A stretch of 17,881 bases of DNA from CAJGDV01 sp036667875. GTDB taxonomy: Bacteria > Bacillota_I > Bacilli_A > RF39 > UBA660. The notes under the pieces were generated by a model that was not told the DNA's origin, searched no databases, and saw only the letters and a list, made by a program, of their open reading frames with translations. The DNA is taken from NCBI GenBank assembly GCA_036667875.1, contig JAVWTD010000024.1, positions 1 to 17,881 of the forward strand, read 5' to 3'. Of this stretch, positions 6,955-13,598 are shown piece by piece; position 1 is the first letter of the stretch, and each line of letters starts with the position of its first letter. The position numbers and the translations under genes are program-made.

Positions 6955-9303
6955 ATGTTAGAATTAAAAAATATTAAGAAAAGTTATAAGACAGGAGAAT
7001 TTGTTCAGCATGCCCTAAAAGGAATAAGCGTTGAATTTAGAGAAAATGAATTTGTTGCAATTCTAGGACCAAGCGGAAGTGGAAAAACAACCATGCTTAA
7101 CATTATTGGTGGACTTGATAGATATGACTCAGGAGATTTAATAATAAATGGAAAATCAACAAAATTGTTCAAAGACCTTGAATGGGATGCATATAGAAAT
7201 AATTGTGTTGGTTTTGTCTTTCAAAGTTATAATTTAATAAGTCACATATCTGTTTTACAAAACGTTGAAATGGGTATGACATTAAGTGGGATAAACCCAA
7301 AGAAAAGAAAAAAGAAAGCCCTAGAAGTTTTAGAAAAAGTAGGTTTAAAAGACCATTCACACAAAAAACCAAACCAACTTTCTGGTGGTCAAATGCAAAG
7401 AGTAGCAATAGCAAGAGCTCTTGCCAATAATCCTAAAGTAATCATGGCTGATGAACCAACAGGAGCATTAGACTCAGAAACAAGTATTCAAATACTTAAT
7501 CTAATCAAAGAAATTGCCAAAGATAGACTAGTTATAATGGTTACACATAATCCTGAACTAGCAAGTAATTACGCGAATAGAATTATTGAATTTAAAGATG
7601 GAGAACTAATAAAAGACTCCAACCCAGTAAATGACAAAAACAAAGAAAAATCAGATATAAAAATAACAAAAACATCAATGAACTTTTCGTCAGCTTTAAA
7701 TCTTAGTTTTAATAATATAATTACAAAATGGGGAAGGACATTAATAACTGCCTTTGCATCTTCAATAGGTATTATAGGTATAGCTTTAATATTGTCTCTA
7801 TCTAATGGATTTGACATCCAAATAAATGACTTTGAAAAAAATACCTTATCAAGTTTACCGATTGGAATAGCACCAACTGTTGCTAACGTTGATATGGAAG
7901 AAATGAAAGATAATAGTCAAAATAGTTTTTATAATAAAGATAAACAAGGCTTTAAAAATATTGATTATATGATTCCCTATGACGCTAGTGCTAAAATTAA
8001 AACACATGAAAACTTAATAGATGAAAATTATATAGACTATGTTGAAAAAATAGATGAATCACTAGTTTCTGCTATTTCTTACTATAGACTTACTAATTTA
8101 AACCTTTTAAGTAATGTTAATGGTATTAAAAAAAATATAAGTAGTAGTACTATAAATATGGCTGAAATGCCTAAAAGTTTAGGAAATAATGATTATATCA
8201 AAGAAAACTATGATCTACTAACAGGACAGTTTCCTACAAATAAAAATGAAATAGTATTAATAGTAGATTCCAAAAATAGAGTAGACACAACACTACTAGA
8301 TGCTTTAGGATTTGATATAAATAAAAAGAAAATTAAATTAGAAGAAATTCTAGGACTTAAATTAAAAGTAGTAAATAATAATGACTTTTATATAAAATTA
8401 GGAGAAAATACCTTTGTACCAAATACAAACTATAACGAACTATATGAAAACAAAAATAATATAGACTTAAAAATAGTTGGAGTAATCAGAGGAAAAGAAG
8501 ATAACAAACTAGCAAGTATCATGACAATAATGATGGAAAATATGGGAAAGAATTCTGTTTCAACTATCGCTTATCAAACTGAACTAATAGATGAAATGGT
8601 TTCACATAATCAAATGTCAGATATAGTTAAAGCTCAGACAAATAGTGAAGTATCTGTCATGTTTGGAGGACTTCCTTTTGAAAGTGAAAGACTAAACTTA
8701 ACAAAAGAACAATCATTAACAATGATGGGAGCAAACAGTTTACCTCTCATGATAAATATTTTTACAAAAAGTTTTGAAACTAAAGATTCTTTACTTAAAT
8801 ATTTAGATAACTATAATTCAGGGAAAGCAGAAAAAAGCCAAATATTATATATGGATTATGCTGCAAGTGTTTCTGAATTATCTGCTAATATTATGAATGC
8901 AGTAACTTATGTCTTAATTGCATTCTCAGCTATTTCCTTAATTGTTTCTAGTATAATGATAGGTATTATAACTTATATATCTGTTCTTGAAAGAACAAAA
9001 GAAATAGGAATTTTAAGAGCACTTGGTGCAAGAAAGAAAGACATTACTAGAGTATTTAATGCTGAAACATTTATAATAGGATTGAGTTCAGGAATATTAG
9101 GAATATTAATCGCAAGATTAATGTTAATACCCGCTAATATGATTTTACTTAATTTAACTGATTTAGAAAATGTTGCCAGAATGAATCCATTACATGCCTT
9201 ATTCTTAATAATAATAAGTTTAGGTCTAACACTATTAGGAGGATTTATTCCAGCCATAATGGCCAGCAAAAAAGACCCTGTTGAAGCATTAAGAACAGAA
9301 TAA
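6955..9303 (+). CDS. ABC transporter, ATP-binding domain fused to MacB/FtsX-type permease
   Basis: In the 782-residue single-chain transporter, residues 1-225 are a LolD/MacB-type ATPase: Walker A GPSGSGKT (38-45), signature LSGGQMQRVAIARAL (from about 142), Walker B VIMADEPTGALDSE (from about 162), and the switch histidine in MVTHN. The permease part has one helix at about 263-287, a large extracytoplasmic domain (about 288-645), then three C-terminal helices, with the FtsX-family loop ERTKEIGILRALGARKKDI after the second. That is MacB topology. Such proteins usually work as mechanotransmitters or exporters of peptides, lipoproteins or antibiotics rather than bulk importers. The substrate cannot be told. 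It stands alone between terminators with no membrane-fusion partner or two-component system next to it. AGGAGGG is well placed before the ATG. Confidence 0.88.
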   Translation: MLELKNIKKSYKTGEFVQHALKGISVEFRENEFVAILGPSGSGKTTMLNIIGGLDRYDSGDLIINGKSTKLFKDLEWDAYRNNCVGFVFQSYNLISHISVLQNVEMGMTLSGINPKKRKKKALEVLEKVGLKDHSHKKPNQLSGGQMQRVAIARALANNPKVIMADEPTGALDSETSIQILNLIKEIAKDRLVIMVTHNPELASNYANRIIEFKDGELIKDSNPVNDKNKEKSDIKITKTSMNFSSALNLSFNNIITKWGRTLITAFASSIGIIGIALILSLSNGFDIQINDFEKNTLSSLPIGIAPTVANVDMEEMKDNSQNSFYNKDKQGFKNIDYMIPYDASAKIKTHENLIDENYIDYVEKIDESLVSAISYYRLTNLNLLSNVNGIKKNISSSTINMAEMPKSLGNNDYIKENYDLLTGQFPTNKNEIVLIVDSKNRVDTTLLDALGFDINKKKIKLEEILGLKLKVVNNNDFYIKLGENTFVPNTNYNELYENKNNIDLKIVGVIRGKEDNKLASIMTIMMENMGKNSVSTIAYQTELIDEMVSHNQMSDIVKAQTNSEVSVMFGGLPFESERLNLTKEQSLTMMGANSLPLMINIFTKSFETKDSLLKYLDNYNSGKAEKSQILYMDYAASVSELSANIMNAVTYVLIAFSAISLIVSSIMIGIITYISVLERTKEIGILRALGARKKDITRVFNAETFIIGLSSGILGILIARLMLIPANMILLNLTDLENVARMNPLHALFLIIISLGLTLLGGFIPAIMASKKDPVEALRTE

Positions 9304-9325
9304 TATTATTAAAGATTATCCATTT

Positions 9326-9356
9326 AAAACTTCTTTTAGAATAAGAAGTTTTTTAA
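9326..9356 (+). terminator. Intrinsic terminator after the MacB-like ABC gene
   Basis: A perfect 10-bp stem, AAAACTTCTT (9326-9335) with AAGAAGTTTT (9343-9352), has a 7-base loop and runs into T's to 9354. Confidence 0.75.
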
Positions 9357-9451
9357 TACTATAAAAAAAATCAACAATCTTATGAAAAAGGTATCATTTA
9401 GTAACTTAAATCCCACTTTTACAAACAAATGTTTCTATTTTTTAATTTTTT

Positions 9452-9460
9452 TGATATAAT
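9452..9460 (+). promoter_or_regulatory. Extended -10 promoter of the deoxyribosyltransferase-like gene
   Basis: A perfect TGATATAAT follows a T-rich stretch, with TTTCTA at 9432-9437 as a poor -35 at a 17-base spacing. The preceding 9357-9451 holds nothing else I can name. Confidence 0.55.
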
Positions 9461-9485
9461 ATTATTAGATTAGGAGCGAACGAAC

Positions 9486-9875
9486 ATGAAAGGTAAAGTT
9501 GTTATATCAGGAAGTACAAAATTACTTGATGAGGCATTATACTGGAAAAAACATTTTGAAGACATGGGTTATGAAGTACTTAATTATCCACACTTATCAG
9601 AAAATTATGAAGAAGATTATAAACAATATTTTAACGACATAAAAAATTGTGATATATTTTTCTTAATGAATGAAAGAAAAGGAACAATTGAAGGCTATAT
9701 TGGTGTATCAGTTTTTTCGGAACTTACTTTTGCAGTTATGAGCAACTTAGTTGAAGAAAAGAAAATAAAAATACTAATGTTAGATATGCCCAGTATGGTA
9801 TTATTTTGTTATGAAGAAATAATAAGATGGATAAACTTGGGTTGGATTTCCTTCTTTAAATCAGAAAATATGTAA
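9486..9875 (+). CDS. Nucleoside 2-deoxyribosyltransferase-like protein
   Basis: The 129-residue cytosolic protein has a Rossmann-like N-terminus, VVISGST (5-11). The motif order fits the nucleoside 2-deoxyribosyltransferase fold: a tyrosine/aspartate region around YEEDY, then KNCDIFFLMN (53-62, the 'CDi.fl' strand), then GYIGVSVFSELTFA (70-83), where Glu79 is in the position of the family's nucleophile. Family members exchange bases between deoxyribonucleosides or hydrolyse the bond in nucleotide salvage; some relatives have other roles. The sequence is diverged, so the activity is inferred only. AGGAGC upstream supports ATG 9486. It is the last gene before the repeat-bounded cassette. Confidence 0.55.
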   Translation: MKGKVVISGSTKLLDEALYWKKHFEDMGYEVLNYPHLSENYEEDYKQYFNDIKNCDIFFLMNERKGTIEGYIGVSVFSELTFAVMSNLVEEKKIKILMLDMPSMVLFCYEEIIRWINLGWISFFKSENM

Positions 9876-9891
9876 CCAGTTTATGAGAAAT

Positions 9892-9916
9892 TAAAATCTT
9901 TATGATTTTATTTTTT
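9892..9916 (+). terminator. Intrinsic terminator at the left edge of the cassette
   Basis: A 7-bp stem, TAAAATC (9892-9898) with GATTTTA (9904-9910), has a 5-base loop and six T's (9911-9916) that run straight into the left direct repeat. Confidence 0.6.
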
Positions 9917-9937
9917 CGTTATAAACTAATTCACATG
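9910..9937 (+). repeat. Left direct repeat of the cassette (28 bp)
   Basis: The core GTTATAAACTAATTCACATG (9918-9937) is identical to 13518-13537. Including the flanking A/T tract, 27 of 28 bases match between 9910-9937 and 13510-13537 (C versus T at 9917/13517). The copies are exactly 3600 bp apart. Confidence 0.85.
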
Positions 9938-9975
9938 CCTTAGTTACTAATTTGATAATAAAGTTTAAAAAAGTA

Positions 9976-10004
9976 TTTAATTAATTGAATATTTATGATA
10001 TAAT
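9976..10004 (+). promoter_or_regulatory. Promoter of the secreted-peptide cassette
   Basis: A perfect extended -10, TGATATAAT, ends at 10004, with TTTAAT (9976-9981) as a weak -35 17 bases upstream. The leader to the peptide start is about 65 bases, far longer than for other genes here. Confidence 0.6.
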
Positions 10005-10010
10005 TTATTT

Positions 10011-10033
10011 GAAGATAACTTATAAGTTTCTTC
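10011..10033 (+). promoter_or_regulatory. 5'-end stem-loop in the cassette mRNA leader
   Basis: GAAGA (10011-10015) pairs with TCTTC (10029-10033) and AACT (10017-10020) with AGTT (10025-10028), with one bulged T and a TATA loop. It begins about where transcription should start, as mRNA-stabilising 5' hairpins do. No T-run follows, so it is not a terminator. Confidence 0.45.
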
Positions 10034-10037
10034 GGTC

Positions 10038-10501
10038 TAAAAGGAGAATAAAAAATCAAAAAAATGGAGGTAGGAAATAAAGTTAATTAAATCAATTACT
10101 GCAGTATTCGTATTAAGTATTATTTGTGCTATTTTAGGGGTAAAAGCAAATGGCGCATTTGTAACATTTGTTAATATAACAATTCCAGCACTTGGTGGGA
10201 CTTATACGACAGAAAATTTTTCTAAAAACACAACAACAAAACAATCTATGGAAACTACTAATATGACTACAACTATAAAAGCAAGAACTTATGCAACATT
10301 GGCCAGTTCAGGATATTCATCATACATAAATTTAAAAATAAATGGAAATCAAAATTGGGGAACAGAAAACGATTCCCCTAATCAATATAAATTACAACTT
10401 AAAGCAACAAGTTATAATTTATTAAATGAAGGTTATTGGGGAATTTGGAAATATAACTGGCCAGTTTAAATAATAATTAAATAATAAAAATTCTCCTTTT
10501 A
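10038..10501 (+). repeat. 12-base complementary arms flanking the secreted-peptide gene
   Basis: TAAAAGGAGAAT (10038-10049) in the leader is the exact reverse complement of ATTCTCCTTTTA (10490-10501) after the stop codon. The left arm contains a Shine-Dalgarno-like AAGGAG, and the right arm ends 9 bases before the GGAGG of the next gene. Long-range pairing in the mRNA is possible; function is unknown. Confidence 0.5.
10077..10469 (+). CDS. Sec-exported small peptide, bacteriocin-like, apparently starting at ATA
   Basis: The frame opens just after a TAG at 10071-10073. It encodes a textbook signal peptide: basic start (KLIK), a hydrophobic core VFVLSIICAILG, and a VKA cleavage site after residue 24. 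A mature part of about 106 residues follows, rich in Thr, Asn and Tyr and ending in an aromatic tail, GYWGIWKYNWPV. GGAGG (10066-10070) is ideally spaced from ATA at 10077, and no ATG, GTG or TTG occurs in frame before codon 58 (ATG 10248). That ATG lacks a ribosome binding site and would discard the signal peptide. The gene is followed by three permease genes and an ABC ATPase gene, the layout of lactococcin 972-type and related bacteriocin cassettes, but I see no clear family match. It is either initiated at ATA, or a recently damaged gene, or an ATG misread as ATA. Confidence 0.65.
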   Translation: MKLIKSITAVFVLSIICAILGVKANGAFVTFVNITIPALGGTYTTENFSKNTTTKQSMETTNMTTTIKARTYATLASSGYSSYINLKINGNQNWGTENDSPNQYKLQLKATSYNLLNEGYWGIWKYNWPV

Positions 10502-10522
10502 TTCTTTTTTGGAGGTAATTTA

Positions 10523-11425
10523 ATGAAATACTTTAAAAACAATAAAATTCTAGTATTAGTATTATTTATAATACTGGCAATTTCTGCTCGTTCAATTTCA
10601 AATAATATTAGAGAGTTTAACATGAATGTAGACTCTTATAATTACAGAATTAATGAATGTAATACAACTTTAAAAAACGATAAATTCTATTTTGAATCGT
10701 GTAAAGGAGCTAAAGAATGGGGAGGACCTAAGAGAACAGATGCTTTTTTTACTTTTTTTGATATATTATTTGATGATAAATTTACTATCTTACATCTTTT
10801 GTTACCATTTTTAATAATTATGTGCACAATTGAAAAATTAAATCAAAAATTAAAAAGTGGATATATAAAAAATGAGTTAATGAGAAAAAAATATAGTACA
10901 ATTATTTTAAATGAATGGTTATGTTCAATTAAGAAATTATGGATAATACCATTATTATTTACAATTATATTTATTGCCTCATATTTATTAACAGGTAATT
11001 TTAATTATAAAAGTTCACTTTTAAATTATGAGCCATGGGTAAATCCAATTTTTTTTGATAATATATTTTTTTCAATTATAATTTACCTATTTAATTTTTT
11101 ACTACATGGCATTTTTATCATTAATATTGGATATATAATGACAAAAAAGAGTAAAGGATATATTTTATCTGTTTTATCATCGTTTATTATGTTTTTAGGT
11201 GCTTGGGCTTTTTCTGAAACTTTTTTTGGATATCTAATCTCAGGAAAACTATTTGGTAAACCGGAATTTCATAATTATTTTTCATTCACAACACTATGGG
11301 GTTATCCAGAAATAAACAATTTTATAATGTTTACATTATATCAATTTATATTAGCTTTAATTTCTTCAATTTTTGTTTATAAATTATATAAAAATAGAGA
11401 AGAGGTTTTGATAGCAAATGAATGA
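10523..11425 (+). CDS. Six-helix membrane protein, probable ABC-2-type permease (cassette subunit 1)
   Basis: The 300-residue product has about six hydrophobic helices (8-22, 87-104, 139-156, 182-205, 213-240, 267-287). Between the first two is an extracytoplasmic loop of about 60 residues with Cys46 and Cys60, which could form a disulfide. This is the layout of ABC-2-type permeases with an enlarged first loop. GGAGG (10511-10515) precedes the ATG. The gene lies 53 bases after the peptide gene and overlaps the next gene by 8 bases, so the set is an operon. The likely role is self-immunity or peptide export, with the ATPase encoded at 12812. I know no specific family for it. Confidence 0.65.
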   Translation: MKYFKNNKILVLVLFIILAISARSISNNIREFNMNVDSYNYRINECNTTLKNDKFYFESCKGAKEWGGPKRTDAFFTFFDILFDDKFTILHLLLPFLIIMCTIEKLNQKLKSGYIKNELMRKKYSTIILNEWLCSIKKLWIIPLLFTIIFIASYLLTGNFNYKSSLLNYEPWVNPIFFDNIFFSIIIYLFNFLLHGIFIINIGYIMTKKSKGYILSVLSSFIMFLGAWAFSETFFGYLISGKLFGKPEFHNYFSFTTLWGYPEINNFIMFTLYQFILALISSIFVYKLYKNREEVLIANE

Positions 11426-12164
11426 AAAAATTAATTTGTGTTTTTTGAAAACAATTATTTCATCCAATAAATTTATTTTATCATTATTGATTCTTATACT
11501 TTTAAATTTTTTTATGATAGGAAAATATTCTGCAAATATGGAGTATCTAAATGCTTTTATAAATGTAAATAGTTTATTTACATATAACACTTTAATAGTT
11601 GCTGTATTGTTATTATCCACATTAAATACTTTGAAAATATATGAAGATTATAGAAATATTATAATAAGATATAAAAGTAAAAAAAAGTATTTTATAGAAT
11701 TGATAAAAATAGTTCTAATTATAAATCTAATTATTGTTATTATTAATTATATTTTATTATTCACTGGTTTAAATTTTTTTGCAAAACCTATAAATTCTGT
11801 AATTATACCTGATTATGGGGTTTCAACAATAATATATACTATATTTATTTTTGTAAAAAAATTATTATTATTTGAATTGTTGACAATAATGTTTTTAATA
11901 ATAAATAAAAATTTAAATAAAAATTTAGCCATTATTATATCAGTTATTATGGTCTTATGTTTATTTATAGCACCTTATAATGATGTTTACGTTAATTCAT
12001 TTGGAAAGTTTCAAATATTTTATTGGGATTATTTCGTGGTTCATCGTTATTCATCATTTATTTTAGAGTTATCCTTTTTTGGAATATACTTTTGCATTAG
12101 TTTTTTCATTTTGTATCTTTTATCATTATTTACAATTAAAAAAATAAAAGTTATAGGAGATTAA
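11418..12164 (+). CDS. Six-helix membrane protein, probable ABC permease (cassette subunit 2)
   Basis: The 248-residue product is very hydrophobic, with helices at about 18-35, 55-72, 95-117, 140-163, 168-186 and 216-240. A basic cytoplasmic segment, RYKSKKKYF (84-92), after the second helix is a common place for ABC-2 permeases to contact their ATPase. Size and topology resemble LanE/LanG-type immunity permeases, but sequence identity to them cannot be judged by eye. It starts inside the end of the previous gene (8-base overlap, ATG 11418), with AGAGG about 12 bases upstream, so translational coupling is likely. Confidence 0.6.
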   Translation: MNEKINLCFLKTIISSNKFILSLLILILLNFFMIGKYSANMEYLNAFINVNSLFTYNTLIVAVLLLSTLNTLKIYEDYRNIIIRYKSKKKYFIELIKIVLIINLIIVIINYILLFTGLNFFAKPINSVIIPDYGVSTIIYTIFIFVKKLLLFELLTIMFLIINKNLNKNLAIIISVIMVLCLFIAPYNDVYVNSFGKFQIFYWDYFVVHRYSSFILELSFFGIYFCISFFILYLLSLFTIKKIKVIGD

Positions 12165-12165
12165 T

Positions 12166-12810
12166 ATGAATTATATTTTAAAAAACGACTTTAATTCAAT
12201 AAAACATGTATTATTGTATTCCTGTGTATTGTATCTAATTCCATTGTTATTATTTAGAGTTATTACAATTTTAACTAATTTTCCGGTAACTAATTTATTG
12301 TTAGAAAATTTCTTTTCTTATAATATTGAAATAAATAGTACAAATTGGATATTAACAATAATATCTTGTATAAATATTATTGTTTATCTGATGTTAATAT
12401 ACGTGACAATTATCAATGACGTTAAATTAGGAAAAGCAAATATATTTTTAAGGTTAGATATTAAAAATTGGTTGTTATATAAGAATATTTCAATAGCAAT
12501 AATAATAATTGTATATACGATTATAAGATTTATAATTATTTCATCTCTATTTAGTTTTTTAACAATAAATTTCCATTATTTATATATAATGTTTTATCAA
12601 TGTATATTTTTTATATTCGTGTCTAATTTGCATTTATTATCATTTATATATTGTGAAAATAAAGATGTTATTTTTTGTACATTATTTGTTATAGTGGTAT
12701 TATTAAAAATTCCCTTTATTTTATTAATTGTAATGTTAATATTAACAGAAATTTGGTTATTAAAATTATTAAAATTAAAAAGAAGTCATTTACTTGAAAG
12801 GAGATTATAA
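12166..12810 (+). CDS. Multi-span membrane protein, probable ABC permease (cassette subunit 3)
   Basis: The 214-residue product has hydrophobic helices at about 14-35, 61-83, 108-131, 137-161 and one or two at 168-203, followed by a basic C-terminal tail (KLKRSHLLERR). It is smaller than the other two subunits, has no soluble domain, and matches no family I recognise. The start is well supported by AGGAGA before ATG 12166, one base after the previous stop. It ends one base before the ATPase start, and the ATPase ribosome binding site lies inside its last codons, so expression of the two is linked. Confidence 0.58.
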   Translation: MNYILKNDFNSIKHVLLYSCVLYLIPLLLFRVITILTNFPVTNLLLENFFSYNIEINSTNWILTIISCINIIVYLMLIYVTIINDVKLGKANIFLRLDIKNWLLYKNISIAIIIIVYTIIRFIIISSLFSFLTINFHYLYIMFYQCIFFIFVSNLHLLSFIYCENKDVIFCTLFVIVVLLKIPFILLIVMLILTEIWLLKLLKLKRSHLLERRL

Positions 12811-12811
12811 A

Positions 12812-13447
12812 ATGGTAGTAGAAGTTAAGAATTTATCAAAAAATTTTAAAGGTATTAAAATATTAGATGATATTAGTGTCAGATTTGAAGAAGGCAAAAT
12901 ATATGGGTTAATAGGTAGAAATGGTAGTGGTAAGAGTGTTTTTTTGAAAATACTTTGTAACTTTTATTCCCCTAGTAGTGGAGAAGTTCTTTACGATGGT
13001 GTAAATATATTTGAAGAGAATATTTTTCCACCTGATACAAGAGCATTGATTGAGAAACCATCATTTTTACCTGATATATCTGGATTTGAAAATTTGAAAA
13101 TGTTGGCTTCAATACAAAATATAATTGGTGATAAGGAAATTTTAGATGCTTTAGAAAAAGTAAATTTGGTTACAGAAAAAGATAAAAAATATAAAATTTA
13201 TTCTTTAGGTATGAAACAAAAACTTGGCATTGCACAAGTAATAATGGAAAATCCTAAAGTAATAATACTCGATGAACCATTTAATGGCATAGAAGATTTA
13301 ACTGCTCAAAAATTGAGAAAAATATTAAAAGAAGAAGCTAAAAATGGAAAAATAGTAATAATTGCTTCCCATATAAAAGAGGATATAGAAAATTTAGCAA
13401 ATATATCATATAAGTTTGATAATGGTACAATTTCTAAAATGAAATAA
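12812..13447 (+). CDS. ABC transporter ATP-binding protein, BcrA/LanF-like
   Basis: This 211-residue ATPase powers the cassette's membrane subunits. Motifs: Walker A GRNGSGKS (35-42), signature SLGMKQ (131-136) in the C-loop position, Walker B VIILDEP with Glu155, and switch His187 in ASH. The Q-loop glutamine is replaced by Glu81 in ALIEKPSF, a known hallmark of bacitracin and lantibiotic immunity ATPases (BcrA, LanF). The signature is SLGMK rather than LSGGQ, also usual in that group. AAAGGAG (12797-12803) fixes the start at ATG 12812; an in-frame TTG at 12794 lies ahead of this site and is not used. The codon choice (GGT, AAG, TTG) differs from that of the MacB-like ABC gene in the same window. 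Confidence 0.88.
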   Translation: MVVEVKNLSKNFKGIKILDDISVRFEEGKIYGLIGRNGSGKSVFLKILCNFYSPSSGEVLYDGVNIFEENIFPPDTRALIEKPSFLPDISGFENLKMLASIQNIIGDKEILDALEKVNLVTEKDKKYKIYSLGMKQKLGIAQVIMENPKVIILDEPFNGIEDLTAQKLRKILKEEAKNGKIVIIASHIKEDIENLANISYKFDNGTISKMK

Positions 13448-13484
13448 TAATATTTAAGTTTGCTAAAAGGTTTCTTTATTTTTT

Positions 13485-13517
13485 AAAAAATTAGATATAC
13501 TAGCATCTAATTTTTTT
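13485..13517 (+). terminator. Intrinsic terminator closing the cassette operon
   Basis: A 12-bp stem, AAAAAATTAGAT (13485-13496) with ATCTAATTTTTT (13505-13516), has an 8-base loop. Its T-tail merges with the right direct repeat. Confidence 0.75.
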
Positions 13518-13537
13518 GTTATAAACTAATTCACATG
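13510..13537 (+). repeat. Right direct repeat of the cassette (28 bp)
   Basis: The core GTTATAAACTAATTCACATG (13518-13537) is identical to 9918-9937. The next gene's -35 box begins three bases after the repeat ends. Confidence 0.85.
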
Positions 13538-13540
13538 AAT

Positions 13541-13569
13541 TTGACTATCATTTTTTTTTATGGTAAAAT
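13541..13569 (+). promoter_or_regulatory. Promoter of the acyl-CoA ligase-like gene
   Basis: TTGACT (13541-13546), a 17-base spacer and TAAAAT (13564-13569) with an upstream TGG make the best sigma-A promoter in the window. The spacer contains a run of T's. Confidence 0.8.
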
Positions 13570-13598
13570 AATCCCGTTTTATGAGGAGGATAATCTAT

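Larger units (their letters stand above)
9938..13537 (+). mobile_element. Putative 3.6-kb acquired cassette bounded by direct repeats (peptide plus ABC transporter)
   Basis: The unit includes one promoter, a secreted-peptide gene, three membrane-protein genes, one ABC ATPase gene, a terminator and the right repeat copy. Both repeats sit immediately after a terminator T-tail, so removing 3600 bp would restore a clean junction: the upstream gene's terminator, one repeat, then the promoter of the acyl-CoA ligase-like gene. The genes also look different: GGT and TTA/TTG dominate for Gly and Leu where neighbours prefer GGA and CTA/CTT, and the coding strand is T-rich. There is no integrase or transposase, so mobility would need help in trans or past homologous exchange. 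The repeats might instead be a dispersed intergenic element. Confidence 0.55.

Noticed and set aside
10064..10090. Eight-codon leader ORF MEVGNKVN in the cassette leader
   Set aside because: Its ATG overlaps the GGAGG that serves the signal-peptide frame, and the upstream AAGGAG is 17 bases away, too far to drive it well. It may be chance.
10248..10469. 73-residue ORF starting at ATG 10248 as the full peptide gene
   Set aside because: No ribosome binding site precedes this ATG, and the same frame extends upstream through a convincing signal peptide to a well-spaced GGAGG. It is most likely an internal Met of the longer gene.
12794..12811. TTG 12794 as start of the cassette ATPase
   Set aside because: It lies upstream of the AAAGGAG that clearly serves ATG 12812 and would add residues outside the conserved ABC start.
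13581..13598. ATG 13581 as start of the acyl-CoA ligase-like gene
   Set aside because: It overlaps the AGGAGG ribosome binding site that serves ATG 13599.
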